A DNA stretch of 32,006 nucleotides from Oscillospiraceae bacterium (GCA_910574635.1 CAJTCG010000033.1:1-32006); one strand, 5' to 3'; counted from the stretch's first letter, positions 15,842 through 24,235 are shown. Numbers and translations are program-made. Notes: a model not told the origin generated them from the sequence alone.

Positions 15842-16500
15842 TTATAGCCGCACCCCCAAACGGTCTCAATATAGCTGTGGAGCGTATGAGCCGCCAGCTT
15901 GGCCCGGATTTTCCGGATATGCTCCATCACGGTATCGCTGCTGCCTTCCCCGTCGAGTCCCCAAACCGTCTCATAGATACGCTCCCGGTCAAAAACCTGG
16001 CCCGGATTGAGGGACAGCAGTTCCAGAATGTCAAATTCCTTCCGGGCCAAAACGACAGGCTGGCCGCCAGCCGTGACCGTCCTGGCTGCATAATCCACCG
16101 CCAGCTCTCCGAAAAAGCGCACCGCGCCCCCGCTCTGCCGCCGCTGCTCCCGGCGCAGATGGGCCGCCACCCGGGCTCCCAGCTCGTCCAGGTCAAAGGG
16201 CTTGACAATGTAGTCGTCCGCCCCCGCCTGGAACCCGGCGATTTTGTCCGCAGATTCCACGCGGGCGGTCAGGAAGAGGATGGGGCAGGCGATGTGATCC
16301 CGTATGGTCTGGCAGACGGTCAGGCCGTCCATGCCCGGCATATTGATGTCCAGCAGGATCAGATCCGGCCCTTCCCCGGCTTTTTCCAGGGCTTCCGCAC
16401 CGCTGCGGGCGGTCAGGACCTGGTATTGCGGTGCGAAATAGCTGGCCATCATTTCTACAATCCCCGGTTCATCGTCCACGATCAGCAATTTTTCACGCAA
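15829..16500 (-). CDS. OmpR/PhoB-family response regulator, module 3
   Basis: Start chosen at a TTG (16500) with AAAGGGGG 9 bases upstream; the longer frame to 16551 lacks a ribosome site and overlaps the previous gene. About 223 residues: receiver with DD at 9-10, phospho-acceptor D51 in LILLDINMPGMDG and K100 in YIVKPFD, then a winged helix (LARKEFDILELL, VMEHIRKIRAKL, TVWGCGYKW). It starts 22 bases after the alkyltransferase-like gene and may share its transcript. The predicted target is the repeat pair at 14721-14742. The TTG start would lower its expression. Confidence 0.9.
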   Translation of the reverse strand: MREKLLIVDDEPGIVEMMASYFAPQYQVLTARSGAEALEKAGEGPDLILLDINMPGMDGLTVCQTIRDHIACPILFLTARVESADKIAGFQAGADDYIVKPFDLDELGARVAAHLRREQRRQSGGAVRFFGELAVDYAARTVTAGGQPVVLARKEFDILELLSLNPGQVFDRERIYETVWGLDGEGSSDTVMEHIRKIRAKLAAHTLHSYIETVWGCGYKWNG

Positions 16501-16522
16501 CAGGCAGTTCCCCCTTTCTTTT

Positions 16523-17002
16523 CTATTCCAACACAAAGAGCGCCTGCTCATAGTCCTTCACAAAGTATCTGATCTTGGTTCTTCCCTTCTGTATGACGGT
16601 ATGGCCTTCCTCCTCCAGCAGCCTTTTCTGCGCCTCAATGCCGCCCGGAAATTTCGCGTTCAGTTCGCCGTTCGCCTTCAGCGTCCGCCAATAGGGTGTT
16701 GGATCGTGATCCCGCTGGTAACTGGCCCATGCCGAAATGGACACAAAAATCCCCGCGGTAATCGGCTCTGTAAAATCCGCGCCGCTGCGTTTCGCAAAGT
16801 GCTCGCGGATGCCGCCTACCGTGACCACTTTACCATACGGAACCCGCCGCATGATTTTATCATAGTCAATCGGCGGCGCAAAATACATTCGTGTGCCGCC
16901 GTATTTTTCAATCGTCTTGGTGTCTGTAACCGTCTGGATTTTCGGCATATCCTTGCTGTCATGCAGCATAGCGTTGAAATCCTTTTTGCTCTCGTTTGCC
17001 AT
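16523..17002 (-). CDS. Alkyltransferase-like (MGMT-family) protein lacking the active cysteine
   Basis: Start chosen at the ATG at 17002, with GGAGGTGA 6 bases upstream; the upstream in-frame ATG (17050) has none. 159 residues. The C-terminal winged-helix part (residues ~46-135) has the MGMT pattern: MRRVPYGKVVTVGGI, then the site where O6-alkylguanine transferases have PCHR. Here it reads PYWRTLKANGEL, so the methyl-accepting cysteine is replaced by tyrosine. Such proteins bind alkylated bases and hand them to excision repair instead of reversing the damage (ATL family knowledge). The N-terminal 45 residues are extra to the DNA-binding core. It has its own promoter. Confidence 0.8.
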   Translation of the reverse strand: MANESKKDFNAMLHDSKDMPKIQTVTDTKTIEKYGGTRMYFAPPIDYDKIMRRVPYGKVVTVGGIREHFAKRSGADFTEPITAGIFVSISAWASYQRDHDPTPYWRTLKANGELNAKFPGGIEAQKRLLEEEGHTVIQKGRTKIRYFVKDYEQALFVLE

Positions 17003-17021
17003 AGCTGTCACCTCCGGGTCA

Positions 17022-17050
17022 AGTATATCAGGCCCTCCTAATTGACGCAA
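17022..17050 (-). promoter_or_regulatory. Sigma-A-type promoter before the alkyltransferase-like gene
   Basis: On the minus strand TTGCGT (17050-17045) and TATACT (17027-17022) are 17 bases apart; the ATG is 20 bases downstream of the -10, with GGAGGTGA in between. The transcript probably continues into the module 3 regulator 22 bases beyond. Confidence 0.7.
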
Positions 17051-17096
17051 TGAGACTGTTTCAAATAATTTAAGGTTCTTTCTTTCAATCCCGATT

Positions 17097-18110
17097 TCAT
17101 GCCGCTATTGCGGCTATCACGATGTCCACTGCGGCCACAAAAATATGCCGTTTCCACGTCAAACGCAGATATCCTGCAAATTCACGTATCAAAGCGTTCA
17201 ATGTGAAGTACCATTTTGTCTTTGCACCAAACCCCACGCATTTCAGTCCCTGCTGTTTTGCCAGGAGCAGCGCCCGAAACACATGGTACGATGTCGTTAC
17301 GACTACGACCTTGGGCCGGTCTTTTTCCATTAGCCTGCTCGAAAACAGCAAATTTTCCTCGGTTGATTTTGATCTGTTTTCGATGATGATCTTCTCTATA
17401 CCCACTCCCTTTTCTTCCGCATACCTCGCCATAGCCTCACCCTCGGCAACGTCCTCGCCCGGGCCTTGTCCGCCGGACATAATCAGTACCGCGCCAGGAT
17501 TGCTGTGCAGCAATTCAATTCCTCTTTCAATCCGGGCGGCAAGCAGCGGCGTGACCCTGGTGCCGATCACTCCGGCTCCCAAGACGACAATATAGTCCGC
17601 TCCCCGACGCTTTTTCCAATGGAGCAGATTTAATGCCGCGGAGAGCAAATAGATGGCCATCAGGGACAGCATATAAGCGGCGAAGAGACTGATGAACAGA
17701 TAGAGCCTGGTGCCAAGCCGTCCCTTCTCCAGACCGCCGGCCACAGGCCAGACGGCCAGATAGAGGTACAGCAAAACAGAAAACAGCATAGTCAGCAAAT
17801 TGGACGGCCTCAGGCCCTCATGCCGGATTACCTTGATTCCCTCAACAAAAAGTGTAACAATCAAAATGACCGGAAACATGAGAACACAGCCCGCCGTCAG
17901 TAACAGCAGGGCCACCAGAATATTCATCAGAAGTTCGTGTTCCGCCAACCAGTTTGCGTACTCCGACAGGAGAAAAAACATCGTAACTGCCGAACAGAGC
18001 AGCATCCCCAGCAGTGAAATGCCGCTCCACAATGTCCTTGGGTCATGTATCATAATCCAGGCAAAAACGCAGATTGAAATGCTCAGCAGAAAAAATGTGA
18101 TTTGCAGCAT
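17097..18110 (-). CDS. DUF218 (YdcF/SanA-like) membrane protein
   Basis: Start at the ATG at 18110 with AGGAGGAA 10-11 bases upstream; the longer frame has no ribosome site. 337 residues. The first ~170 residues hold five or six membrane helices, and the C-terminal ~165 residues form the DUF218 domain: ADYIVVLGAGV, ARIERGIELL, LIMSGGQGPGED, ENRSKSTEENL and VVTTSYHVFRA. DUF218 proteins with helices act in envelope or cell-wall precursor metabolism (ElyC/SanA precedent), but the reaction is not established. It lies between the module 2 terminator and the alkyltransferase-like gene; both neighbours seem independently transcribed. Confidence 0.88.
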   Translation of the reverse strand: MLQITFFLLSISICVFAWIMIHDPRTLWSGISLLGMLLCSAVTMFFLLSEYANWLAEHELLMNILVALLLLTAGCVLMFPVILIVTLFVEGIKVIRHEGLRPSNLLTMLFSVLLYLYLAVWPVAGGLEKGRLGTRLYLFISLFAAYMLSLMAIYLLSAALNLLHWKKRRGADYIVVLGAGVIGTRVTPLLAARIERGIELLHSNPGAVLIMSGGQGPGEDVAEGEAMARYAEEKGVGIEKIIIENRSKSTEENLLFSSRLMEKDRPKVVVVTTSYHVFRALLLAKQQGLKCVGFGAKTKWYFTLNALIREFAGYLRLTWKRHIFVAAVDIVIAAIAA

Positions 18111-18182
18111 AGCGGCGTTCTTCCTCCTTTTGTCACATCTCTGGCCCTGCGCAGCTTTCAGCGCGGCCCACGGGACAGCAAA

Positions 18183-18226
18183 ACCGTGCTGTACGGCGGC
18201 TTTCTTACACCGCCGCACAGCCGGTA
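18183..18226. terminator. Terminator hairpin after module 2 permease
   Basis: An 11-bp stem, CTGTACGGCGG (18189-18199) with CCGCCGCACAG (18210-18220) and one G-U pair, around a 10-base loop, extended by a few outer pairs. On the minus strand TTTT follows after CACGG; the plus strand has TATTTTTT. It stands 20 bases past the permease stop. Confidence 0.65.
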
Positions 18227-18243
18227 TTTTTTCAAATTTACGG

Positions 18244-20622
18244 TTATAGTTCGTTTATGGTCTCCGTCACCGCCATATTCCGCATCCGCTTGGACGGGGC
18301 GTGGACTGCGGCCAGAGTGGCCAGGAGTACAAACAGCAAAATAATCAGAATAGATGATACAGGCAGCGTCCAGGTATAATAGGGGAAGTGGGCGGTCACC
18401 AGCTTGCCATACAGCAGCCTGCTCAGCGGCAGCCCCGCTCCACAGCCTATGGCACATCCGGCTAAGGCGTAGGTGGCCGCCTCGGCGGCAATCATCCTGG
18501 TAAGCTGCCCGCCGTCCATTCCAACAGCCCGCATAGCCCCGTACTGCCTGGTTCTGGCAGATACGCTCACGGAAATGCTGTTGATGATGTTCAGCACCGT
18601 AATCAAGGCAATGATTGCCAGGAAGCCATAGATGAACAGGCTGAACGCAAAAAATGTGCTCCGGTCCGCCTCCTCCCGACGGTCCAGAAACTCATACCGT
18701 CCCCGCACCAGATCATGGATAGCCTCCGCGTCTTCATCCGTTGCGTTCGATACCATCTGGATACTGGCAATGCTGTAGCGTTCCTCGCCGGTAAGCCGGA
18801 TGAAGGTTTCGTTGGAGCAAATCAGGATTACATCGCCATCTGTTCGCCCGCTGTTGGAGAAAGGACTGTAGGTCATCATTCCGGCAATCTCCACTGTACT
18901 GCCGCCCATCGCCACCGTATCTCCCACATCCAGCGGAACGTCCTTGTCCCAGATGCACAGGACATAGCCCTGATCTCCGTAGACCTTCTTCAGGTCACCG
19001 CCGCTGCGGAGGTCCCCGTCTCCCGGCACCCAGTCCAGCTGGATGTCATCATAGGAGAGAATGTCCACAACGTCCCGGTCCACTTCCACGCTGAACTCCG
19101 CCGGGATAGCGGCCGCAAGCCGCCGCCCGAAAACATTTTTGACGCCGGGCATTTCCCGCATCTGCTGCATCAAGTCAGGATCAATCAGTTCCCCGTTTTC
19201 CAAGAGGTTAATGTCAATATCCGAACCGTAAGACTTTGTGGGCAGCATAATACCCAGTAAATCCACCAGAACGGAGAAACTGAGAAACAGAATAATGCTC
19301 AGGGCGAAGGACCCCGCCATCAGGAGCAGGCTCTTTTTCGATGACGCCACATGGGAAACGCCCAGTGCGGTTTCAATCTTCAGCAGACGGGTGTTGGCCC
19401 GCTGCGGTCTCTGCATTCCTGCATCTGCATTGCCGGACACCGCCGCCACAGGGGAGACCCTCGCGGCCTTTTTTGCCGGGGCCCGGGCCGCGAGGAGCAC
19501 CGTCAGAATTCCCACCACAGCCCCACTGACCATTCCAATCGGGCTTATGCCGAAAACTGCCATTCTCGCAAATTCACCGCCTACAAAGCGGTGCATGAAC
19601 GCGAGCACAAGCCAGGTCGCCGCTGTCCCCAGAATGATTCCGGCCGGGATCGCGGTTTTGCACCAGTTCAGCGCCTCCAGTTCCACAAAATGGATCACCT
19701 GCTTTTTGCTCATGCCAATACAACGCATCATACCGAAAAACTGCGTCCGTTGGGCAATCGCGCTGTTCAGACTGCCGGAGATCATCAGCACTCCCGCCAG
19801 CAGGACCAACAGGCAAAACACAATCACCAGCGGGTATACATTTTTTGCCATACGGTTTTCACTGGCCCCCACAGCCGCCAGAAGAATCATGTGTTCATTG
19901 ACCTTGGCCTCCGGGAACTGCTCTTTGATTTCGGATAGGGTGCGTCTCGCGTTGGCCCTTTCGCTGAACTGTATATAGTAGGCGGGGGTTCCCGCATCTT
20001 CATTGGCGGCGAGGATTTCCCGGAAGGTCTCAATCTGAAGAAATGCGCCCACCTGTTCCCCCTTCACCGGCAGCGCGGTGCTTTCGCCAACACCGCTGTC
20101 TGTAGCATAGCGGCTGTTCCCGCTGCGAAAGCCGGTAATCAGGAGGTCATAGCTTCCGGCGGGAGTATCCAGAGACACACGGTCTCCCACATCAACGCCC
20201 AGCATCGTCTTGGCGTTGGGCGTGAGAATGACTTCGCCCTCATCCAAGCTGGCGCCCTCCGGAAAATAGGTCATGATGTCTGTCCGGAAAGATTCCTCCA
20301 CGCCGCTCAGCACCGTTTGAATACCGCCAATGGTATAGCTGCGGTCCCGGTCGAAATTCACCATATCAAACCAGGAGGAGGCGGACACATCGGGCCGCTG
20401 GGCAATGGACGCCGCATCTTCCTCCGATATATTTTCCAGGTTGATGTGCCAGTTTCCGCCCGCTTCTTTGACATTGGCGGTCTCAGACTGAATGAAAATA
20501 TCCGCCATACTAAAAATACCCGTCACCAGAAATACGGCGAAGATGATGCACAGAAGGGTCATACGGTTCTGCCGCCGCCGTACCTTGGCGGAGATGGGGA
20601 TTAAACTGAGATAGCTTCTCAT
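18244..20622 (-). CDS. FtsX/MacB-type ABC permease, module 2 (orphaned)
   Basis: Start chosen at the ATG at 20622, which overlaps the ATPase stop as ATGA; a GTG three codons earlier is less likely. 792 residues with the duplicated FtsX architecture: a helix at about 20-40, a large extracellular domain, a three-helix core at ~260-380 (MRCIGMSKKQVIHF), a helix near 430-450, a second extracellular domain and three C-terminal helices (TRQYGAMRAVGMDGGQL in the cytoplasmic loop). It is paralogous to the permease at 4213-6573 over the whole length (both have IPISAKV, QNRM, CCIG/MRCIG, SSLNS/SGSLNS-type motifs). The frame is intact, but its own ATPase has lost Walker A, so activity would require a borrowed ATPase. 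Confidence 0.88.
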   Translation of the reverse strand: MRSYLSLIPISAKVRRRQNRMTLLCIIFAVFLVTGIFSMADIFIQSETANVKEAGGNWHINLENISEEDAASIAQRPDVSASSWFDMVNFDRDRSYTIGGIQTVLSGVEESFRTDIMTYFPEGASLDEGEVILTPNAKTMLGVDVGDRVSLDTPAGSYDLLITGFRSGNSRYATDSGVGESTALPVKGEQVGAFLQIETFREILAANEDAGTPAYYIQFSERANARRTLSEIKEQFPEAKVNEHMILLAAVGASENRMAKNVYPLVIVFCLLVLLAGVLMISGSLNSAIAQRTQFFGMMRCIGMSKKQVIHFVELEALNWCKTAIPAGIILGTAATWLVLAFMHRFVGGEFARMAVFGISPIGMVSGAVVGILTVLLAARAPAKKAARVSPVAAVSGNADAGMQRPQRANTRLLKIETALGVSHVASSKKSLLLMAGSFALSIILFLSFSVLVDLLGIMLPTKSYGSDIDINLLENGELIDPDLMQQMREMPGVKNVFGRRLAAAIPAEFSVEVDRDVVDILSYDDIQLDWVPGDGDLRSGGDLKKVYGDQGYVLCIWDKDVPLDVGDTVAMGGSTVEIAGMMTYSPFSNSGRTDGDVILICSNETFIRLTGEERYSIASIQMVSNATDEDAEAIHDLVRGRYEFLDRREEADRSTFFAFSLFIYGFLAIIALITVLNIINSISVSVSARTRQYGAMRAVGMDGGQLTRMIAAEAATYALAGCAIGCGAGLPLSRLLYGKLVTAHFPYYTWTLPVSSILIILLFVLLATLAAVHAPSKRMRNMAVTETINEL

Positions 20623-21047
20623 GCCCGGCACCCCCCGAGGTCTGTCAGCACACCGTCCGATACCTGAAAGACCCGATCCGCCGTGTGGGCGATGGCGGGG
20701 TTATGGGTAATCATGATGACGGTCTGTTCATACTTCCGGGCGGTTTCCTTCAGCAGGGCCAGGACCTCGCTGCTGTTCTGGGAGTCCAGGTTTCCTGTGG
20801 GCTCGTCGGCTAAGACCAGAGAGGGCCGGGTCATCAGCGCCCGCCCGATGGCCACCCGCTGCTGCTGTCCGCCGGAGAGCTGGCTGGGCAGATGCCCCCG
20901 CCGCTGTTCCAGCCCCAGGACGCTCAGCAGCTCGTCCAGATACCTTCCGTTGGGCCGCTGACGGTCCAGCAGCAGGGGGAAGATCATATTCTGCTCCACC
21001 GACAGCTCCGGGATCAGGTTGAACGCCTGGAAGATAAACCCGATGTT
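20619..21047 (-). pseudogene. 5'-truncated ABC ATPase of module 2
   Basis: The frame reads IGFIFQAFNLIPELSVEQN onward to a stop at 20619, with signature LSGGQQQR, Walker B VLADEP and TGNLDS. Aligned with the module 1 ATPase it begins at residue 86, so the first ~85 residues, with Walker A, are missing. The codon directly upstream in this frame is TGA, and upstream of that comes thiC sequence. An internal ATG (20999) could start a 126-residue piece but it would lack the P-loop. The remaining part is undamaged, so the loss looks recent. The product cannot hydrolyse ATP by itself. Confidence 0.85.
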
Positions 21048-21057
21048 TCATAGAGAA
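21048..21057. other. Deletion junction between thiC and ABC ATPase
   Basis: To the right (minus-strand upstream) the sequence is thiC up to codon 70 (KINVN); to the left it is the ATPase from residue 86. About ten bases belong clearly to neither. The frames do not match, so no functional fusion arises. A deletion between the thi operon and module 2, or an assembly join, would produce this. Confidence 0.7.
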
Positions 21058-21267
21058 GTTTACATTGATTTTAGTCCTCAGCATAGAGCCCACGCCGTTG
21101 GGCTGCAGGCAGGTGTGCAGCCGGTTGGCGCATATGGCCACCTGCCCCCTGGCAACCAGGTCCCGAATCTCCTCCGGTGTACGGTATTCCTTTTCCGCCA
21201 CTGCCTCCATCTCAGGCGTGATAATCCCTCGCCGAGCGGCGTCCATTTGTGTTGCGTAATTTCTCAT
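21058..21267 (-). pseudogene. thiC: thiC, 3'-truncated after 70 codons
   Basis: The 70 residues match the N-terminus of HMP-phosphate synthase: YATQMDAARRGIITPEM, then ANRLH, and GVGSMLRTKINVN. ThiC is a radical-SAM enzyme of about 430 residues or more that turns aminoimidazole ribotide into HMP-P; the TIM barrel and the C-terminal CX2CX4C cluster are absent here. AGGAGAAAGG lies before the ATG, and thiD ends 20 bases upstream, so it was the last gene of the thi operon. Read through the junction it gives a 179-residue chimeric frame with no sense in the second half. Unless another thiC exists, de novo pyrimidine synthesis is lost. Confidence 0.88.
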
Positions 21268-21287
21268 ATCTATGGTTTCCTTTCTCC

Positions 21288-22094
21288 TTATGCTTCCCGG
21301 GCAAACTCACCGGTCAGATTGAAATTGTGCTGCATGGGTCCCCGGTCACGGCCCAGATCCAGCATGGCGCCCAATGCGCCGGAGAGATAGTCCTTGGCAC
21401 GCCGGATCGATGTGGGCAGGTCAAAGCCCTTGGCCAGATTAGCGGCGATGGCGCTGGACAGGGTACAGCCAGTGCCGTGGGTATTGGGATTGTCTATGTG
21501 CGCCCCATAGAACCATGTTCCTGCACGGTCCGCATAGAGAAAGTCGTTTGCGTCGCTGATGTTGTGCCCGCCTTTCAGCAGGACTGCACAGCCGTAGGTG
21601 TCACTGATCCACTTGGCGGCAGCTTCGATGTCCGATTGGCTGTGGATCGTCATACCGGACAGGATTTCTGCCTCCGGGATGTTCGGGGTGGCCACGGCCG
21701 CTATGGGAAGCAGGTGGGTTTTCAATGTCTCTACCGCCTCCTCTGAGATCAGCCGGCCGCCGCTGGTGGCGGCCATTACCGGGTCTACCACGATGTTCTT
21801 CGCCCGGTAGAAGCGCAGCCGCTCCGCGATGGTCTCAATCAATCCGCAGGATGCCACCATACCAGTCTTCACCGCATCGGGCGGTATGTCCTCAAATACC
21901 GCGTCGATCTGCTGCCCGAGAAATTCAGGCGTCGTCTCTACAATCTCCCGCACGCCGGTGGTGTTCTGTGCCACCAGCGCGGTGATGGCGCTCATGGCGA
22001 AAACACCGTTCATGGTCATCGTTTTCAGATCGGCCTGAATCCCGGCGCCTCCGCTGGGATCGGTCCCAGCGATTGATAATGCTGTTTTCATCAT
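21288..22094 (-). CDS. thiD: Hydroxymethylpyrimidine (phosphate) kinase
   Basis: 268 residues of the PfkB-like ThiD family: ALSIAGTDPSGGAGIQADLK at the N-terminus (HMP-binding), VVDPVMAATSGG in the middle, LLKGGH, and the anion-hole motif HGTGCTLSSAIAA near residue 210. It phosphorylates HMP and HMP-P to HMP-PP in the cytoplasm, one of the two substrates of ThiE. The ATG overlaps the HAD gene stop (ATGA). With thiM and thiE intact it supports salvage of pyrimidine and thiazole even though thiC, next in the operon, is broken. Confidence 0.93.
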   Translation of the reverse strand: MMKTALSIAGTDPSGGAGIQADLKTMTMNGVFAMSAITALVAQNTTGVREIVETTPEFLGQQIDAVFEDIPPDAVKTGMVASCGLIETIAERLRFYRAKNIVVDPVMAATSGGRLISEEAVETLKTHLLPIAAVATPNIPEAEILSGMTIHSQSDIEAAAKWISDTYGCAVLLKGGHNISDANDFLYADRAGTWFYGAHIDNPNTHGTGCTLSSAIAANLAKGFDLPTSIRRAKDYLSGALGAMLDLGRDRGPMQHNFNLTGEFAREA

Positions 22095-22723
22095 TCCATC
22101 TCCTCCAGCTTCAAATAGATATCCGCCAGTAAGCGGACTTTGTCCTGTTCTTTTTCATGGCTGTCATATACCGCCGCTACCGGGAATCCGGCCTCTTTCG
22201 CCGTCCGGACGGCATAGAGAGCATCGTCAACCACGAGGGTTTCCTCCCTCCTGGTTCCCAAGAAGCGGAGAGCTGCCTCAAAAATGTCCGGCTCGTCCTT
22301 GCCATGCCCTACCTCATTGCAGGTGAAGATCTCACCGAAACAGGACAGCACCCCGCACCTGTCCAGCGCGGCCTCCACCAGATGCCGGTCGGTAGCGGTG
22401 GCAATACACAGCCTGACGCCGCCCTGCCGAAGCCACTCCAAGAGTTCTGCCACACCTGGTTTCAGCGGGACCTCAAAGCGGTAATACCGCTCCAGCATAG
22501 CGTTGACCCCGTCCATGATCTCGTCGATGCTCCGTGTTACGCCATACTCGGTCTGGTAGTAGCGGGCCGCCTGGTGCAGACTCATATTCTTGAACGTCTC
22601 GTTCAAATTCTCTTTCGGCTGATACCCAATGGAGCGAAGATACGCCTCTCCAATGGTGTCCCAGATGAACATGGAGTCCAACAGCGTGCCGTCCACATCA
22701 AAAATCGCGCCGCGAATCCTCAT
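22091..22723 (-). CDS. HAD-family phosphatase in the thi operon
   Basis: 210 residues of the beta-phosphoglucomutase-like HAD group: motif I FDVDGTLLDS (nucleophile D at residue ~9), a helical cap at about 20-80, motif II ATATD, a lysine in HGKDEPDIF, and motif III VVDDALYAV. Overlap with thiE is 4 bases and with thiD 4 bases, so it is fully embedded in the riboswitch-controlled operon. A phosphatase for thiamine phosphate or a dephosphorylating role on HMP-P is the likely reason for its place; HAD enzymes with such roles are known, but which substrate this one prefers cannot be read from sequence. Confidence 0.85.
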   Translation of the reverse strand: MRIRGAIFDVDGTLLDSMFIWDTIGEAYLRSIGYQPKENLNETFKNMSLHQAARYYQTEYGVTRSIDEIMDGVNAMLERYYRFEVPLKPGVAELLEWLRQGGVRLCIATATDRHLVEAALDRCGVLSCFGEIFTCNEVGHGKDEPDIFEAALRFLGTRREETLVVDDALYAVRTAKEAGFPVAAVYDSHEKEQDKVRLLADIYLKLEEME

Positions 22724-23361
22724 AGGCCCACCATTTCCTTTGACATCGCCCGCAGCTCCCGGCAGGCCCCCTCAATGTCCTCCGCCGAGAAGATGGCCGA
22801 CACCAGAGCCACGCCGTCCACACCGCTGCCGGCCAGCTTGAGGATGTTGCCCCGGTTGATGCCGCCGATGGCCACAATGGGCACATCTACTGCGTCGCAG
22901 ATCGCCCGCAAGGTTTCGTTGGGCATCTGCTCCACGTCGGTCTTGGTGCTGGTGGGGAACACCGCCCCCAGGCCCAGATAGTCTGCGCCGTCCCGGACAG
23001 CCTGGTAGGCCTCCTCCACCGTGTGGACGGAGACACCCAGGATCATGTTCTCCCCTACCCTGCGGCGGACCTCGCCTGCCGCCAGGTCCTCCTGGCCCAC
23101 ATGGATGCCGTCCGCCCCGCAGGCGATGGCGATTTCCACGTTGTCATTTACAAGGAAGGGGACGCCATACCGGCGGCACAGGGCGCGCAGCTCCTTCGCC
23201 TCCTGGAGGAAGGTCGTTTCGTCCAGTTCCTTCTCCCGCAGCTGCACACAGGTCACGCCGCCCTTCAGCGCCGCCTCCACCTGCTCATACAAGGTCTGTT
23301 TCCCGGTCCAGGCCCGGTCGGTGACGGCGTAGAGCAGCATATGCCGCTTATCGCACTTCAT
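22720..23361 (-). CDS. thiE: Thiamine-phosphate synthase
   Basis: 213 residues, (beta/alpha)8 ThiE: YAVTDRAW at the N-terminus, LREKELD, the VNDNVEIAIACGADGIHVGQ segment that binds pyrophosphate and Mg, GLGAVFPTSTK, and GGIN near residue 160. Joins HMP-PP and thiazole phosphate to thiamine phosphate. Overlaps thiM upstream by 14 bases and the HAD gene downstream by 4. Length and motifs are normal. Confidence 0.95.
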   Translation of the reverse strand: MKCDKRHMLLYAVTDRAWTGKQTLYEQVEAALKGGVTCVQLREKELDETTFLQEAKELRALCRRYGVPFLVNDNVEIAIACGADGIHVGQEDLAAGEVRRRVGENMILGVSVHTVEEAYQAVRDGADYLGLGAVFPTSTKTDVEQMPNETLRAICDAVDVPIVAIGGINRGNILKLAGSGVDGVALVSAIFSAEDIEGACRELRAMSKEMVGL

Positions 23362-24169
23362 ACTTGGCTCCCTTCTCCAGCTCCGCCGGGGTGAGGCGGT
23401 ACATGGCGTCGATGATGTAGTTCCGATAGGAGGAATTGCCGTCCAACTCGGTCAGCCGCCGGTGGGCGATCTCCCCGCACAGGCCCATGGCGCACACGGC
23501 GGCAGCCGTGGCCTCCAGGGGACAATCCGGGTTGGCGGTGACAAAGGCCGCCGTCAGGGCGGAGAGCTGGCAGCCGGTGCCGGTGATGGAGGCCATCTCC
23601 GGACGGCCGTTGCGGATGCAGAAGGCCCGCTCCCCGTCCGTTACAAGGTCAATGGCCCCAGTGACGGCAACGACCGCTCCGATCCGCCGGGCAAAATCTT
23701 TGGCAAAAGCCACTGCCCCGTCCAGGTTCTCCTCCGTCACCTGGTCCGCCACATCGGCGTCCACCCCCTTAGTGGTGCCGCTGCCCAGGGCCAGGGTCTT
23801 GATTTCGGAAATATTGCCCCGAATCACCGCGAACTTCACCTCGTTCAGCAGCCGAAGGGCGGTATCCGTCCGCAGGGTGGAGGCCCCTGCCCCCACCGGG
23901 TCCAGCACCACAGGATGGCCCAGTTCATTGGCCCGCTTTCCGGCGGCGAGCATGGCCGGGATGGTGCGCTGGTTCAGGGTTCCAATGTTGATGTTCAGTC
24001 CACCGCAGATGGCGGTGATCTCCACGGCATCCTCCGGGTCGTCCGCCATAATGGGCGAGCCGCCGCAGGCCAGCAGCATATTGGCGCAGTCGTTCACGGT
24101 GACATAGTTGGTGATGTTGTGGACCAGGGGGGATTTCTGGCGGACATTCTCAAAAATCGGTTCAAACAT
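23348..24169 (-). CDS. thiM: Hydroxyethylthiazole kinase
   Basis: 273 residues with the ThiM hallmarks: PLVHNITNYVTVNDCAN at the N-terminus, NINIGTL, PVVLDPVGAGAS, and the catalytic GTGCQLSAL near residue 195-205. It phosphorylates salvaged hydroxyethylthiazole. It is the first gene after the TPP riboswitch and terminator, and GGGAG-type sequence precedes the ATG. A thi operon with thiM but without thiazole-synthesis genes (thiG/thiS/thiF/thiH absent here) is built for salvage of the thiazole half. Confidence 0.95.
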   Translation of the reverse strand: MFEPIFENVRQKSPLVHNITNYVTVNDCANMLLACGGSPIMADDPEDAVEITAICGGLNINIGTLNQRTIPAMLAAGKRANELGHPVVLDPVGAGASTLRTDTALRLLNEVKFAVIRGNISEIKTLALGSGTTKGVDADVADQVTEENLDGAVAFAKDFARRIGAVVAVTGAIDLVTDGERAFCIRNGRPEMASITGTGCQLSALTAAFVTANPDCPLEATAAAVCAMGLCGEIAHRRLTELDGNSSYRNYIIDAMYRLTPAELEKGAKYEVR

Positions 24170-24200
24170 GGTTTTTTACTCCCTTTCTCTGATTGGCAAC

Positions 24201-24235
24201 AAAAAACAGGGGGCATCTGAATACGATGCCCCCTG
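24201..24235 (-). terminator. Riboswitch-controlled intrinsic terminator
   Basis: On the minus strand CAGGGGGCATC pairs with GATGCCCCCTG around a 7-base loop, followed by six U residues (24206-24201). It lies just past the TPP aptamer and before thiM, so ligand-bound aptamer should favour termination. Confidence 0.88.

Noticed and set aside
15697..16572. 291-codon plus-strand frame
   Set aside because: Antisense to the module 3 kinase and regulator, with no motif.
20728..21267. 179-residue thiC fusion protein
   Set aside because: After codon 70 the frame is the wrong frame of an ABC ATPase; the second half is low-complexity Ala/Gly/Arg and not a domain.
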